A DNA stretch of 9,800 nt from Desulfuromonadales bacterium. GTDB taxonomy: Bacteria > Desulfobacterota > Desulfuromonadia > Desulfuromonadales > BM103. The notes under the pieces were generated by a model. It had not been told where the DNA came from. It did not search any database and worked only from the letters and a program-made list of their open reading frames with translations. Shown in pieces: positions 1-6,557 of this stretch (position 1 is the first letter of the stretch; the number at the start of each line of letters is the position of its first letter). The stretch covers positions 1 through 9,800 of the forward strand of contig DAOVNV010000079.1 in the NCBI GenBank assembly GCA_030630015.1, read 5' to 3'. A program made the position numbers and the translations under genes.

Positions 1-270
1 AAAAAAAAGGGGATTGGCCAGCTGCAGGCGAGAAATTTTCAAGTAAAATTCAATGAGCATCCAAAAACTCCCTCTTTTTCGAACCCGCACAAAGTCAAAC
101 CTGATTCTGTGATTATTGGGCGAGTAAAGAGTGTAAGTGTTAAGTGGCGATTTTTTAAAAGCTTTGGCAGGTCAATGACTTGTGCTATTTGCCGTCCACA
201 TAGTCACGGAATCAGGTCAAAGCCTCATGCCCACAAATGTGTGGCATGTCTGCAATCCAAGGAAAATGGT
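1..270. other. AT-richer upstream region of the flavoprotein operon
   Basis: No convincing complete gene is seen here. The + frame is open from a GTG at 109 into the flavoprotein gene, but composition changes sharply at about 271 and family similarity begins there, so I treat the extension as leader. On the - strand an ATG at 58-60 has a GAGGGAG ribosome-binding-like sequence 7 nt upstream and opens a 20-codon frame running off the window start. It could be the start of a divergent gene, but it is too short to call. I saw no clear -35/-10 pair or sigma-54 site for the downstream operon. Confidence 0.4.
226..248 (+). repeat. Leader hairpin just upstream of the flavoprotein ribosome binding site
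   Basis: CATGCC (226-231) and GGCATG (243-248) pair perfectly. After one bulged T, CAC pairs with GTG, giving about 9 base pairs closed by a four-base AAAT loop. It ends 10 nt before the AAGGA ribosome binding site at 259-263. No T-tract follows, so it is not a terminator. It could be an RNA structure affecting translation or a protein-binding palindrome; no regulator can be named. Confidence 0.4.
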
Positions 271-2379
271 ATGACCTCGGATCGGATCGAGAAGCATCCT
301 ATTTTGACGATTGAGCCACGGAAAAGCGTGGCCTTCTATTGGCAGGGGAAAAAGCTGATAGCCCGCCAGGGCGAAACCATTGCTGCGGCCCTTTTTGCCA
401 ATGGCGTACGGGTTTTCGGGCATCACCCCAAGGACGGCGCCCCCCAGGGCATCCGCTGCGCCAACGGCCAGTGTGCCCAATGCTTGGTGTTGGTCGACGG
501 CAAACCGGTCAAGTCATGCATGGAACTTGTCCGGTCCGCCATGCGTGTGGAGCCTGTCCATGAGATGCCGGAACTTCCCGCGGCCGATCAGGTCCCGGAG
601 ATACGCAGGATTGAAGAGATAACGGTAGAGGTGCTCATCATCGGCGGGGGACCCGCCGGACTTTCGGCGGCCATCGAGCTGGGCAAGCTGGGCATTGAGA
701 CCCTGCTGGTGGATGACAAGCACCGCCTGGGCGGCAAGATGGTGCTGCAAACCCACCGCTCTTTCGGCTCTGTCGACGCCGTCCATGCCGGCACGCGCGG
801 CATCGACATCGCCACCACGTTGGAAACCGAGATGCGCAAATACGACACCGTTCGCATCTGGCTCCACAGCACGGTGCTAGCGGTGTTCAGCGACCGGAAG
901 GTTGGCGTTCTCCACCAAGATGGAAGACGCTATACGCTGATCGCCCCCCGTGCTTTGCTGGTGGCCACGGGCGCCCGGGAAAAGTCCCTGATCTTCAAAG
1001 GAAACACGTTGCCCGGCGTCTACGGAGCGGGTGCGTTCCAGACCCTGGTCAACCGCGATCTTGTGCGCCCATCACAAAAGTTGTTCATTGTCGGTGGTGG
1101 CAATGTGGGGCTGATCGCAGGCTACCACGCCCTGCAGGCTGGCATCGCCGTGGTGGGGGTGGTGGAGGCGATGCCTGAATGCAGCGGTTACCATGTCCAC
1201 CGGGACAAGCTCGTTCGCCTGGGCGTGCCTGCCTACACCTCCCACGCCATCGTCAGCGCCAACGGCGACGAGAAGGTCGAGTCGGTGACAATTGCCCAGG
1301 TTAGTAAAAGCTTTCGGCCGATAATCGGCACCGAGCGGTCATTCACCTGCGACACCGTCCTTGTTGCCGTGGGGCTCGACCCGGTCAACGAATTCTACCT
1401 CAAGGCGCAGGAAGTTGGCTTGAGAGCCTTTGCTGCGGGTGACGCCGAAGAGATCGCCGAGGCATCTTCCGCCATGTTCTCCGGAAAGATCAAGGCGCTG
1501 GAGGTGGCCCGCGCCTTAGGCTACCCCGTGGCCGAGAGCCCGCAAAACTGGTATCACGCGGTTGAGATTCTCAAGTCTAAGCCGGGAAAGACGAAGAAGA
1601 ACCCCCTGCCGGAAGCCGAGAGTGGCATTGTGCCGATTTTCCACTGCTCGCAAGAGATCCCCTGCGATCCTTGCACGGCGGTTTGTCCCCAGGAAGCGAT
1701 CTACATCGACAAGGCCGACATCCGCCAGATCCCGACCTTCTCGGGGGAACAGTCAGGCAGGCCCTGTATAGGCTGTGAGAAATGCGTCACTATCTGCCCC
1801 GGCCTCGCCATCACCCTGGTGGACTATCGAGAAGACCCGGAAGTCCCCACCGTGGCCATCGCCTACGAGTTCCTCAAAGACAGCATCCATATAGGTGAGA
1901 TGGTGACGGTCCTGGACGCTGCGGGGGTGGTCCTGGGGGATGTGGAAGTGACCAGCGTGCGTTCATTTAAGCACCATGATCGCACCCTTGTGGTCAAGGT
2001 CAAAGCGCCCAAAGCATACGCCAAGCGGATTGCCGGTATCCGCGTGCAGGAAGAAAGGTGGACCCGGCCCCTGGATCAGCCGGTCCGCCGCCTCATCGAC
2101 GACACCATCATCTGCCACTGCGAACGGGTGACGGCCACCGAGATTCGGACGCTCATCCGGCAGGGTTACCGCGACCTCAACGAGATCAAGGTGGTGAGTC
2201 GGGCAGGTATGGGCGCTTGCGGAGCAAAGACCTGCACTTCTTTGATTCATCGGCTTTTCAGGGAAGAAGGGGTGGCGGAAGCCGAATGGGTGGATCAAGT
2301 GAAGCGACCGCTCTTCATGGAAGTGCCGTTGGGGGTCTTCGCAGGCGTGGTGGAAAAGGAGAAGAAAAACCGTGCCTGA
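271..2379 (+). CDS. Multi-cofactor FAD/iron-sulfur amine dehydrogenase, alpha-type subunit
   Basis: The protein has 702 residues from the ATG at 271, chosen for AAGGA 7 nt upstream and because homology-like sequence starts there. Domains in order: a 2Fe-2S ferredoxin-like domain (Cys63, 68, 71, 83); an FAD Rossmann motif GGGPAG (125-130) in a pyridine-nucleotide-disulfide oxidoreductase fold with a second dinucleotide motif VGGGNVG (274-280); a two-cluster ferredoxin segment (Cys459, 465, 468, 472 and Cys499, 502, 505, 509); and a BFD-like 2Fe-2S motif near the C-terminus (Cys615, 617, 650, 655). This is the plan of the alpha subunits of opine oxidase, hydrogen cyanide synthase and dye-linked proline dehydrogenases, here with parts that are often separate subunits fused into one chain. 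The folate-binding GcvT-like half of heterotetrameric sarcosine oxidase alpha is absent, so folate coupling is not supported. It likely accepts electrons from the next gene product in the cytoplasm and passes them through Fe-S clusters. Substrate and final acceptor are unknown. Confidence 0.88.
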   Translation: MTSDRIEKHPILTIEPRKSVAFYWQGKKLIARQGETIAAALFANGVRVFGHHPKDGAPQGIRCANGQCAQCLVLVDGKPVKSCMELVRSAMRVEPVHEMPELPAADQVPEIRRIEEITVEVLIIGGGPAGLSAAIELGKLGIETLLVDDKHRLGGKMVLQTHRSFGSVDAVHAGTRGIDIATTLETEMRKYDTVRIWLHSTVLAVFSDRKVGVLHQDGRRYTLIAPRALLVATGAREKSLIFKGNTLPGVYGAGAFQTLVNRDLVRPSQKLFIVGGGNVGLIAGYHALQAGIAVVGVVEAMPECSGYHVHRDKLVRLGVPAYTSHAIVSANGDEKVESVTIAQVSKSFRPIIGTERSFTCDTVLVAVGLDPVNEFYLKAQEVGLRAFAAGDAEEIAEASSAMFSGKIKALEVARALGYPVAESPQNWYHAVEILKSKPGKTKKNPLPEAESGIVPIFHCSQEIPCDPCTAVCPQEAIYIDKADIRQIPTFSGEQSGRPCIGCEKCVTICPGLAITLVDYREDPEVPTVAIAYEFLKDSIHIGEMVTVLDAAGVVLGDVEVTSVRSFKHHDRTLVVKVKAPKAYAKRIAGIRVQEERWTRPLDQPVRRLIDDTIICHCERVTATEIRTLIRQGYRDLNEIKVVSRAGMGACGAKTCTSLIHRLFREEGVAEAEWVDQVKRPLFMEVPLGVFAGVVEKEKKNRA

Positions 2380-3538
2380 CAAAACAGTGCCGCATTACGA
2401 CGTGATCATCATCGGGGCAGGCAGCGTGGGTGTGCCGGCGGCCTTCTCGCTGGCCAAGGCCGGGGTGCGCACGCTGGTGCTTGACCGCATGCCGAGTGTG
2501 GGGCAGGGGTCCAACAAGGCGGCTATCGGCGGCATCCGAGCCACCCACTCCGACCCCGCCAAGATTCGCCTCAGCTTGCGCAGCATCGAGATATTCTCCA
2601 CCTGGAAGGAGAACTACGGTGATGAGATCGAGTGGCACAAAGGCGGCTATTCCTTTGTGGCTTACCGGCAGCAGGAGGAAAAGGCCCTGAAAGACTTGCT
2701 GGCTATCCAGCACTCCTATGGACTCAACATCCAGTGGCTAGACAGGGACACCCTGTTGGATGTGATCCCCGGCCTCAACCCCAACGGTCTCATCGGTGGC
2801 ACGCACTCGCCTGATGATGGCAACGCCTCGCCCCTGCTGGCCGTACATGCCTTTTTCCGACATGCCAAGCGCCTGGGCGCAAGGTTTCAATTTAATGAGA
2901 CCCTGACCGGCGTTGTGCTCCAAGGCGGGCGGGTGCGAGGGGTCAAGACGGACAAAGGGGAATACGGCGCCGACGTGGTCATCAACGCGGCCGGACCGTG
3001 GGCCAAGGCGGTGGGGCAGATGGCAGGTGTCGATGTACCGATACGCACCGATTCTCACGAAGCGGCCATCACTGAGGGGGTCGCTCGTTTCCTCGATCCA
3101 ATGGTGGTGGACCTGCGACCCGGGCCCGGTTCGGCCAACTGTTATTTCTATCAGGGCTACACCGGCCAGGTCCTGTTCTGCATCACTCCCCACCCCAACA
3201 TCTGGGGAGAGGACACTCGCGAGACCAGTGGGTTCCTGCCCATGGTGTCTCCCCGCATGGTCGAATTGATCCCTCGTCTGAGCAACATCCGAGTGCGGCG
3301 CACCTGGCGGGGGCTTTATCCCAACACGCCCGATGGATTTCCCATCGTCGGATGGTCGAAAGAAGTCGAAGGTTTCCTTTTGGCCGTAGGCATGGGCGGT
3401 CAGGGTTTCATGCTAGGGCCGGGTCTGGGCGAACTGCTCGCTCGCCTGGTGACGAACATGCTTGAGCCCCAGGATCACGAGGTGCTGGAGCATCTGTCGC
3501 CGTATCGAAAACTTGCGGGCCATGAAGAGCTCGAGTAG
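2372..3538 (+). CDS. DAO-family FAD-dependent amine/amino acid dehydrogenase, beta-type subunit
   Basis: The protein has 388 residues starting at GTG 2372, with GGAG 10 nt upstream. The start lies inside the previous gene's end (8-nt overlap), so the two are translationally coupled. An N-terminal FAD-binding Rossmann motif GAGSVG (15-20) ends in an acidic residue (Asp38). The motif SNKAAIGGIR (47-56), NAAGPWA (205-211) and a C-terminal G-rich FAD segment (PDGFPIVG 320-327, then GMGGQGFMLGPG about 340-351) are typical of the sarcosine oxidase beta / glycine oxidase / D-amino acid dehydrogenase family. Length is normal for that family. No signal peptide or membrane helix is seen. By family it would oxidise a secondary amine or amino acid such as sarcosine, proline, hydroxyproline or an opine, and hand electrons to the upstream multi-cofactor subunit. 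Which substrate it uses cannot be told from sequence. Confidence 0.88.
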   Translation: MPDKTVPHYDVIIIGAGSVGVPAAFSLAKAGVRTLVLDRMPSVGQGSNKAAIGGIRATHSDPAKIRLSLRSIEIFSTWKENYGDEIEWHKGGYSFVAYRQQEEKALKDLLAIQHSYGLNIQWLDRDTLLDVIPGLNPNGLIGGTHSPDDGNASPLLAVHAFFRHAKRLGARFQFNETLTGVVLQGGRVRGVKTDKGEYGADVVINAAGPWAKAVGQMAGVDVPIRTDSHEAAITEGVARFLDPMVVDLRPGPGSANCYFYQGYTGQVLFCITPHPNIWGEDTRETSGFLPMVSPRMVELIPRLSNIRVRRTWRGLYPNTPDGFPIVGWSKEVEGFLLAVGMGGQGFMLGPGLGELLARLVTNMLEPQDHEVLEHLSPYRKLAGHEELE

Positions 3539-3610
3539 CCAGTAAAGGGGCCAGTAAACCAGTAAACCAGTAAAGGGGTCGGACCAACCCAGTAAAGGGG
3601 TCGGACCAAC
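3539..3610 (+). repeat. Tandem CCAGTAAA-based repeat array
   Basis: Five copies of CCAGTAAA occur at 3539, 3551, 3559, 3567 and 3589. The last two are part of an exact 22-bp tandem unit (3567-3588 and 3589-3610), made of CCAGTAAAGGGG followed by TCGGACCAAC. Each unit contains the near-palindrome GGTC-G-GACC. The array begins directly after the stop codon of the dehydrogenase gene. Arrays of this flavour suggest a dispersed repeat family, but I see no transposase here and cannot assign the family. Confidence 0.85.
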
Positions 3611-3690
3611 GTACCCAATTCTTGATGAGGCGGACAGAGAAGCCCGTAGCCCTTAACGTTGTAATTCTGGCTGACTGTCGCATTAGACGA

Positions 3691-3720
3691 ATTCAGGCTA
3701 TTGCGGCAATCCTTCTGAAT
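3691..3720. repeat. Two-level inverted repeat between convergent operons
   Basis: ATTCAG (3691-3696) pairs with CTGAAT (3715-3720), and inside it ATTG (3700-3703) pairs with CAAT (3707-3710) around a CGG loop. The total is 10 base pairs with internal loops of 3 and 4 nt. It lies between the 3' ends of the + strand flavoprotein operon and the - strand barrel operon. On the + strand a T/A-rich stretch follows about 5 nt later (TTTAAAATTTT), so it might act as a weak terminator, but there is no clean T-tract. Confidence 0.4.
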
Positions 3721-3754
3721 CAACTTTAAAATTTTCCTTTTCTAGCTGAATCAT
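3698..3754 (-). CDS. 18-codon ORF with strong ribosome binding site, possible gene stump
   Basis: An AGGAGGAG sequence (3761-3768) overlaps the outer-membrane protein's stop region. It is followed 6 nt later by ATG (3752-3754) and a frame of 18 codons ending in TAG (3698-3700). The encoded peptide starts MIQLEKENFKVDSEGLPQ, is charged and has no signal peptide. Such a good initiation site placed 14 nt after the preceding stop suggests a fourth gene of the operon. The short length could mean a real small peptide, but more likely it is the 5' stump of a gene whose body was lost to a nonsense change or to the repeat-rich DNA on its left. No family is recognised. Confidence 0.4.
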   Translation of the reverse strand: MIQLEKENFKVDSEGLPQ

Positions 3755-3768
3755 CTTCTTCTCCTCCT

Positions 3769-4437
3769 TTAAAACTTATAGCCGACTACAACTCCATACT
3801 GATCAAGTTGAAAATCGGTTTGCGTGCCGTCAGCTTTAAAGTTGGAATTTTTGTAGAATAATCCTAAATCAATATTCTTCCACAACACACCGGTATTAAT
3901 AGCGAAGCCCAGTTTCCCTCCAGGGCTATGGTCGCTGTCTGTATCCGACCAAAAGGGATAACGGCCTCTTAATTCAAGATAAATATTCTTGTATCTTGAA
4001 CCGACTCCGGCAATGGCTTCGGCAAAATAAAGGTCGCCGTAAAAATAATCCTGCGCGACGGGCGAATCGGGAGAATTCCTTCTCCAGATTTCAAATCCCA
4101 GCCCGGCCAGAGGATAAACCGTTAAGTTGCGGCTCAAATCAAAATTATAAGAGCCAACCACGGAAAAAACAATTCCGTCATGAGGCACTTCTGCATCGCC
4201 GTCAACCGGTTCAGCCATAGCCCAATATTCAGCAGTAAATTTCTGTTGAAATTTTTCACCCCTAGTGATGCTAGTCCCAATAGCCATCATCACCTTGTGG
4301 GCAGATGCGCTATTATGATTATCTTCGCAACTATCAAGGGTTCCGAATTTAATATACGGCTTAACAACAGCCGCGTAGGACGCACTTTCGAAAACCGATA
4401 ATAAGACAAAGCACAAAACAAATAATAGCTTTTTCAT
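3769..4437 (-). CDS. Small outer-membrane beta-barrel protein
   Basis: The protein has 222 residues. The N-terminus is a clear Sec signal peptide (MKK, then a hydrophobic stretch to about residue 17, with likely cleavage after SYA at residue 22). The mature part, about 200 residues, shows alternating polar/hydrophobic strands with many Tyr, Phe and Trp and Gly-rich turns, and ends in GYKF. A C-terminal Phe is the standard signal for the BAM assembly machinery. The size fits an eight-stranded barrel of the OmpA/OmpW/PagL size class; I cannot assign the subfamily or see an enzymatic triad. The start lies only 4 nt after the stop of the upstream gene, and its ribosome binding site (AGGAAGGA) lies inside that gene's end, so translation is coupled. 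It is more AT-rich than the flanking blocks. It is the third gene of the riboswitch-led operon. Confidence 0.8.
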   Translation of the reverse strand: MKKLLFVLCFVLLSVFESASYAAVVKPYIKFGTLDSCEDNHNSASAHKVMMAIGTSITRGEKFQQKFTAEYWAMAEPVDGDAEVPHDGIVFSVVGSYNFDLSRNLTVYPLAGLGFEIWRRNSPDSPVAQDYFYGDLYFAEAIAGVGSRYKNIYLELRGRYPFWSDTDSDHSPGGKLGFAINTGVLWKNIDLGLFYKNSNFKADGTQTDFQLDQYGVVVGYKF

Positions 4438-4441
4438 ACTG

Positions 4442-5194
4442 TCATCCTTCCTCTTCCCCCTCTATAGGCTTTTCCTCCAAGATCATCCCCGCCACCAACT
4501 TTGTCAGAATATCCGACTTGCTCACCATATACTGATACTTGCCCGACTTATTGACGATGGCCACATAGTCGGTCTTTTCCTTCTGCATTAAATCCAAGAC
4601 CTCGGAGGCCTTTGAGGTGGGGAGGGCCGCTTCATCCCGCAGGCCAATAATTTCGTTTCTCAACTCTTCGTATGTATAAGTTCTCTCAGGATTAAGTTGG
4701 CCGACAAAGAGCCCAGCAGGGACCCAGTGTTCAAACTGACCGTTTCGGGTATAAAGGACAAACCTGACTCCAAGACGAGATATATACTGCTCTAGAGCCC
4801 GAGGGGCATAAATGATACCTTTTTTAACCACCATCGCATCCACGGGCCGGCCGCCCAGCTTTTGGCTTTGGCGCCGCAAATCCTCCAGCAGCATCATTGA
4901 CCCTTTGTCGACAATCCACTCCGCCTGAATCCCTTCGGGCAAACTTACAGAGATATCTCCGAATCCGAGTTTGGCAATTTCCGTTGCCTTGGCCCGTTCA
5001 CCCAACTCAAGCCAATTGCCAACCTTCACTCCTCGTCCCTCTTCCCCGACCGCCTTCTTGACAATGCCCAAAAAGTCTTTGACATCCCCATGGAACCAAA
5101 AGATCAGGAGCAGGACAAAAAACGGGGTTACTAAGGCAGTGAAAAAAGGAATCCAATCTTTCGTGGTCACCTTGTCAGATTTTTCGTCACTCAT
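4442..5194 (-). CDS. Single-helix membrane protein with CBS-like C-terminal region
   Basis: The protein has 250 residues. A short charged N-terminus (residues 1-14) precedes one strongly hydrophobic helix at about 14-34 with no cleavage site, so it should be a membrane anchor. Residues 40-140 are soluble and unassigned. Residues about 142-235 look like a CBS-type regulatory module. The best match is the second half, ASEVLDLMQKEKTDY, then VAIVNKSGKY and VSKSDIL, following the usual CBS pattern; the first half is degenerate. CBS pairs usually bind adenosyl ligands, but binding residues cannot be confirmed here. Ribosome binding site AGGAGG (5200-5205) lies 5 nt before the ATG. The gene follows the hydrolase by 26 nt. 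Topology is ambiguous. It may link the hydrolase and the outer-membrane barrel in one envelope complex, which is inference from context only. Confidence 0.65.
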   Translation of the reverse strand: MSDEKSDKVTTKDWIPFFTALVTPFFVLLLIFWFHGDVKDFLGIVKKAVGEEGRGVKVGNWLELGERAKATEIAKLGFGDISVSLPEGIQAEWIVDKGSMMLLEDLRRQSQKLGGRPVDAMVVKKGIIYAPRALEQYISRLGVRFVLYTRNGQFEHWVPAGLFVGQLNPERTYTYEELRNEIIGLRDEAALPTSKASEVLDLMQKEKTDYVAIVNKSGKYQYMVSKSDILTKLVAGMILEEKPIEGEEEG

Positions 5195-5220
5195 GGGAAC
5201 CTCCTCGCGCCTAGCCTGCT

Positions 5221-6168
5221 TTACCCGAACAGGTTGATATAGTAATCAGATTGCGCTTGCCGCCCCCAATAATCCGAGTGTGAATGCGCATGCAGTTCGG
5301 GATTGATTATCGTTGTCGACCGTGGGCTGAAATCATGCAGGTTCACCTCAAAGGTGTTGTTGGTGCCAAGCACTTCGGGAACCCGCAAGGTCATGGTTTT
5401 TAGCGGCTTCATTGTCTCTGGCCCGGCGTAACCCAAGGCGGCATCCCTTTCGCTCGCACTGAATGCTTTCCTGAGAACGTCATCGCCCCGAGATGCAAAT
5501 ATGTGGAGTTTTTTTGTTGCAAATGGTGCTTCTGGGAAGTGGTAGTCGTCGAACATATGTGGCCTGCGGAAAACATCATTTTCGACAGCAGGGGCAAGCA
5601 GGAGGATGTTGTCGTAACGCAAATCTGTTTTGCCACGAACCAGCCGTTCGGCGAGAATCGCCGCGCTCCGCAACCCTACGTGAGCCCCTAACGAATGTGT
5701 GAAGAGGCTGACTTTTGACGCTCCGGCACTTTTCCGCAGTTCCAGGAACAATTCGTAAAGAGCAACACCAGAATGCTGCGCATACTCCTGGGCATCATTA
5801 AACCACACTGCCCCTACATCACCGGGCCATGTAAACAAGATAAACTCATAATTGTCTAGATTCTGCCCGTCGCGGTGCAACGATGCCTGCAGTTTCTCGT
5901 AAAAATCTGCGGCGCTCCTAAGGGCTTCTGATCGAGTGACATTGTATCCATGGACGAAGACAACAACGTGCTTATTGGCACACTGGGCAAGATCAGTCTC
6001 TACCAAATCAAAAACGCTATGTACCTCGAATAACGGTTTACGGTTTTTGCTTGCGGTTTTGCCACGACTGCCGCTCACAAGATATGGCTTTGCTAATCTC
6101 TGCCCGGCCTTTTTAGTGGCTGCAGCACTTGGCATGGTATCCGGTGTTTTCCGTTTTGCATCACCCAT
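5221..6168 (-). CDS. Alpha/beta hydrolase, DUF900-like
   Basis: The protein has 315 residues and a strong AGGAGG (6175-6180) 6 nt before the ATG. After a basic, low-complexity N-terminus (1-45) comes an alpha/beta hydrolase core: strand and oxyanion turn VVVFVHGYN (68-76), FTWPG (112-116), and the nucleophile elbow THSLGA (157-162) with Ser159. A likely acid lies in SRGDD (Asp229/230) and a likely catalytic His in HAHSHSDYW (293-301). HGYN plus HSLG plus a late HSDYW is the pattern of the DUF900 family of putative serine esterases/lipases. No signal peptide or lipobox is visible, so it is probably cytoplasmic or associated with the membrane partner encoded next. It is the first gene of an operon led by a GEMM-I riboswitch, about 70 nt downstream of the aptamer. 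Substrate unknown; a lipid or other ester is the family-based guess. Confidence 0.82.
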   Translation of the reverse strand: MGDAKRKTPDTMPSAAATKKAGQRLAKPYLVSGSRGKTASKNRKPLFEVHSVFDLVETDLAQCANKHVVVFVHGYNVTRSEALRSAADFYEKLQASLHRDGQNLDNYEFILFTWPGDVGAVWFNDAQEYAQHSGVALYELFLELRKSAGASKVSLFTHSLGAHVGLRSAAILAERLVRGKTDLRYDNILLLAPAVENDVFRRPHMFDDYHFPEAPFATKKLHIFASRGDDVLRKAFSASERDAALGYAGPETMKPLKTMTLRVPEVLGTNNTFEVNLHDFSPRSTTIINPELHAHSHSDYWGRQAQSDYYINLFG

Positions 6169-6201
6169 GACTTTCCTCCTTTATTTATCAAGATTAAAAT
6201 G

Positions 6202-6230
6202 AAAAAATCCGGGCATACCCAAGGGATCCC
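6202..6230 (-). terminator. Putative riboswitch expression platform terminator
   Basis: On the - strand ATCC (6227-6224) pairs with GGAT (6210-6207), and GGG (6220-6218) with CCC (6213-6211) around a TATG loop, with a 3-nt bulge. A run of six T follows (6207-6202). An alternative hairpin, AAGGAT with ATCC(C)TT around a GGGG loop (6237-6221), uses the same ATCC and would exclude the terminator. It lies between the aptamer and the hydrolase gene, as expected for a transcription-attenuating riboswitch. I cannot tell whether ligand turns expression on or off. Confidence 0.5.
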
Positions 6231-6237
6231 CATCCTT

Positions 6238-6304
6238 CAGCAGCTCGGCTGTCTTTGATAAGACCCGCAGCTTTCCGTCCTGCCCTCACAGACAGTTTGG
6301 CTTT
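6238..6304 (-). promoter_or_regulatory. GEMM-I (cyclic di-GMP-I type) riboswitch aptamer
   Basis: Read on the - strand, the conserved landmarks occur in order. CCAAAC leads into a 6-bp stem (6295-6290 with 6285-6280) capped by GTGA, a GNRA tetraloop. Then comes GGACGGAAAGC (6280-6270), corresponding to the GGACGCAAAGC consensus. Next is a second arm in which CGG pairs with CCG and GTCTT with AAGAC around ATCA (6267-6246), with the unpaired AG of the tetraloop receptor. It closes with GAGCTGCTGAAG. This matches the GEMM-I architecture of two side-by-side helices docked by a GNRA loop and receptor. The usual G-C pair next to the ligand pocket appears swapped to C-G (GGCAAA to GCCAAA, GACGC to GACGG), a compensatory change. 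The position I align with G20 of the Vibrio Vc2 aptamer is still G, favouring cyclic di-GMP over the cGAMP-type variants known in Geobacter. That numbering is from memory. Confidence 0.85.
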
Positions 6305-6314
6305 ATCCTTTCGA

Positions 6315-6320
6315 ATTATA
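6315..6320 (-). promoter_or_regulatory. -10 promoter element of the riboswitch-led operon
   Basis: A perfect TATAAT reads on the - strand at 6320-6315. A start about 7 nt downstream (near 6308) would put the transcript's 5' end right at the riboswitch, which supports the call. No good TTGACA is found 16-18 bp upstream; TTGGTA is 23 bp away, too far. The promoter may be weak or activator-dependent. Confidence 0.6.
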
Positions 6321-6413
6321 CCGGGTTAACCTGATTTTTCTCTTACCAAGGCCGTTTTTTCACTGGCTCATGTTGAATTTCAGTAATTCCATCTTAGCTT
6401 TCACACTCCGCCA

Positions 6414-6557
6414 TCACTGCTCGACCGGAACAGCAACGATCCGCAGTTCCAATCTGGTGACCTGCGCCTGTCCCTGGATATCAAACTGCCCTTCTGAAGG
6501 AGCTTCAATACGAATCCTGTTCCCCTGTCCCTCGATTTTCCCTTCAACACCGGCCTT
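6414..6557 (-). pseudogene. C-terminal coding fragment cut off at the tRNA scar
   Basis: On the - strand a frame of 47 codons runs from 6557 to a TGA at 6414-6416. The reading is KAGVEGKIEGQGNRIRIEAP, then SEGQFDIQGQAQVTRLEL, then RIVAVPVEQ. The alternating hydrophobic pattern and balanced codon use look like genuine beta-rich protein rather than chance. It has no start codon or ribosome binding site, and the frame is closed upstream by TAA (6558-6560) just where the tRNA-derived sequence begins. The best reading is the C-terminal end of a gene truncated by recombination at this junction. I do not recognise the family. Confidence 0.5.

Noticed and set aside
1..60. Possible divergent gene start on the - strand (ATG at 58-60, GAGGGAG upstream)
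   Set aside because: Only 20 codons are visible before the window ends and no family resemblance is seen; this could easily be chance.
165..195. Sigma-54-like TGGCA sequence upstream of the flavoprotein gene
   Set aside because: The GG and GC elements are not at the required spacing.
109..270. N-terminal extension of the flavoprotein with two CxxC pairs resembling a zinc ribbon
   Set aside because: Composition is unlike the rest of the gene, there is no good ribosome binding site for the upstream starts, and a well-placed AAGGA precedes ATG 271 where family-like sequence begins.
3539..3610. CRISPR array
   Set aside because: Repeats are directly abutting without spacers of uniform length, and no cas genes are nearby.
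3408..3723. Open - strand frames crossing the tandem repeats
   Set aside because: They consist largely of translated repeat sequence and antisense of the dehydrogenase gene, with no supported start.
6378..6397. Tiny - strand ORF starting MELLKF upstream of the riboswitch promoter
   Set aside because: Only about 10 codons, with a poorly spaced ribosome binding site.
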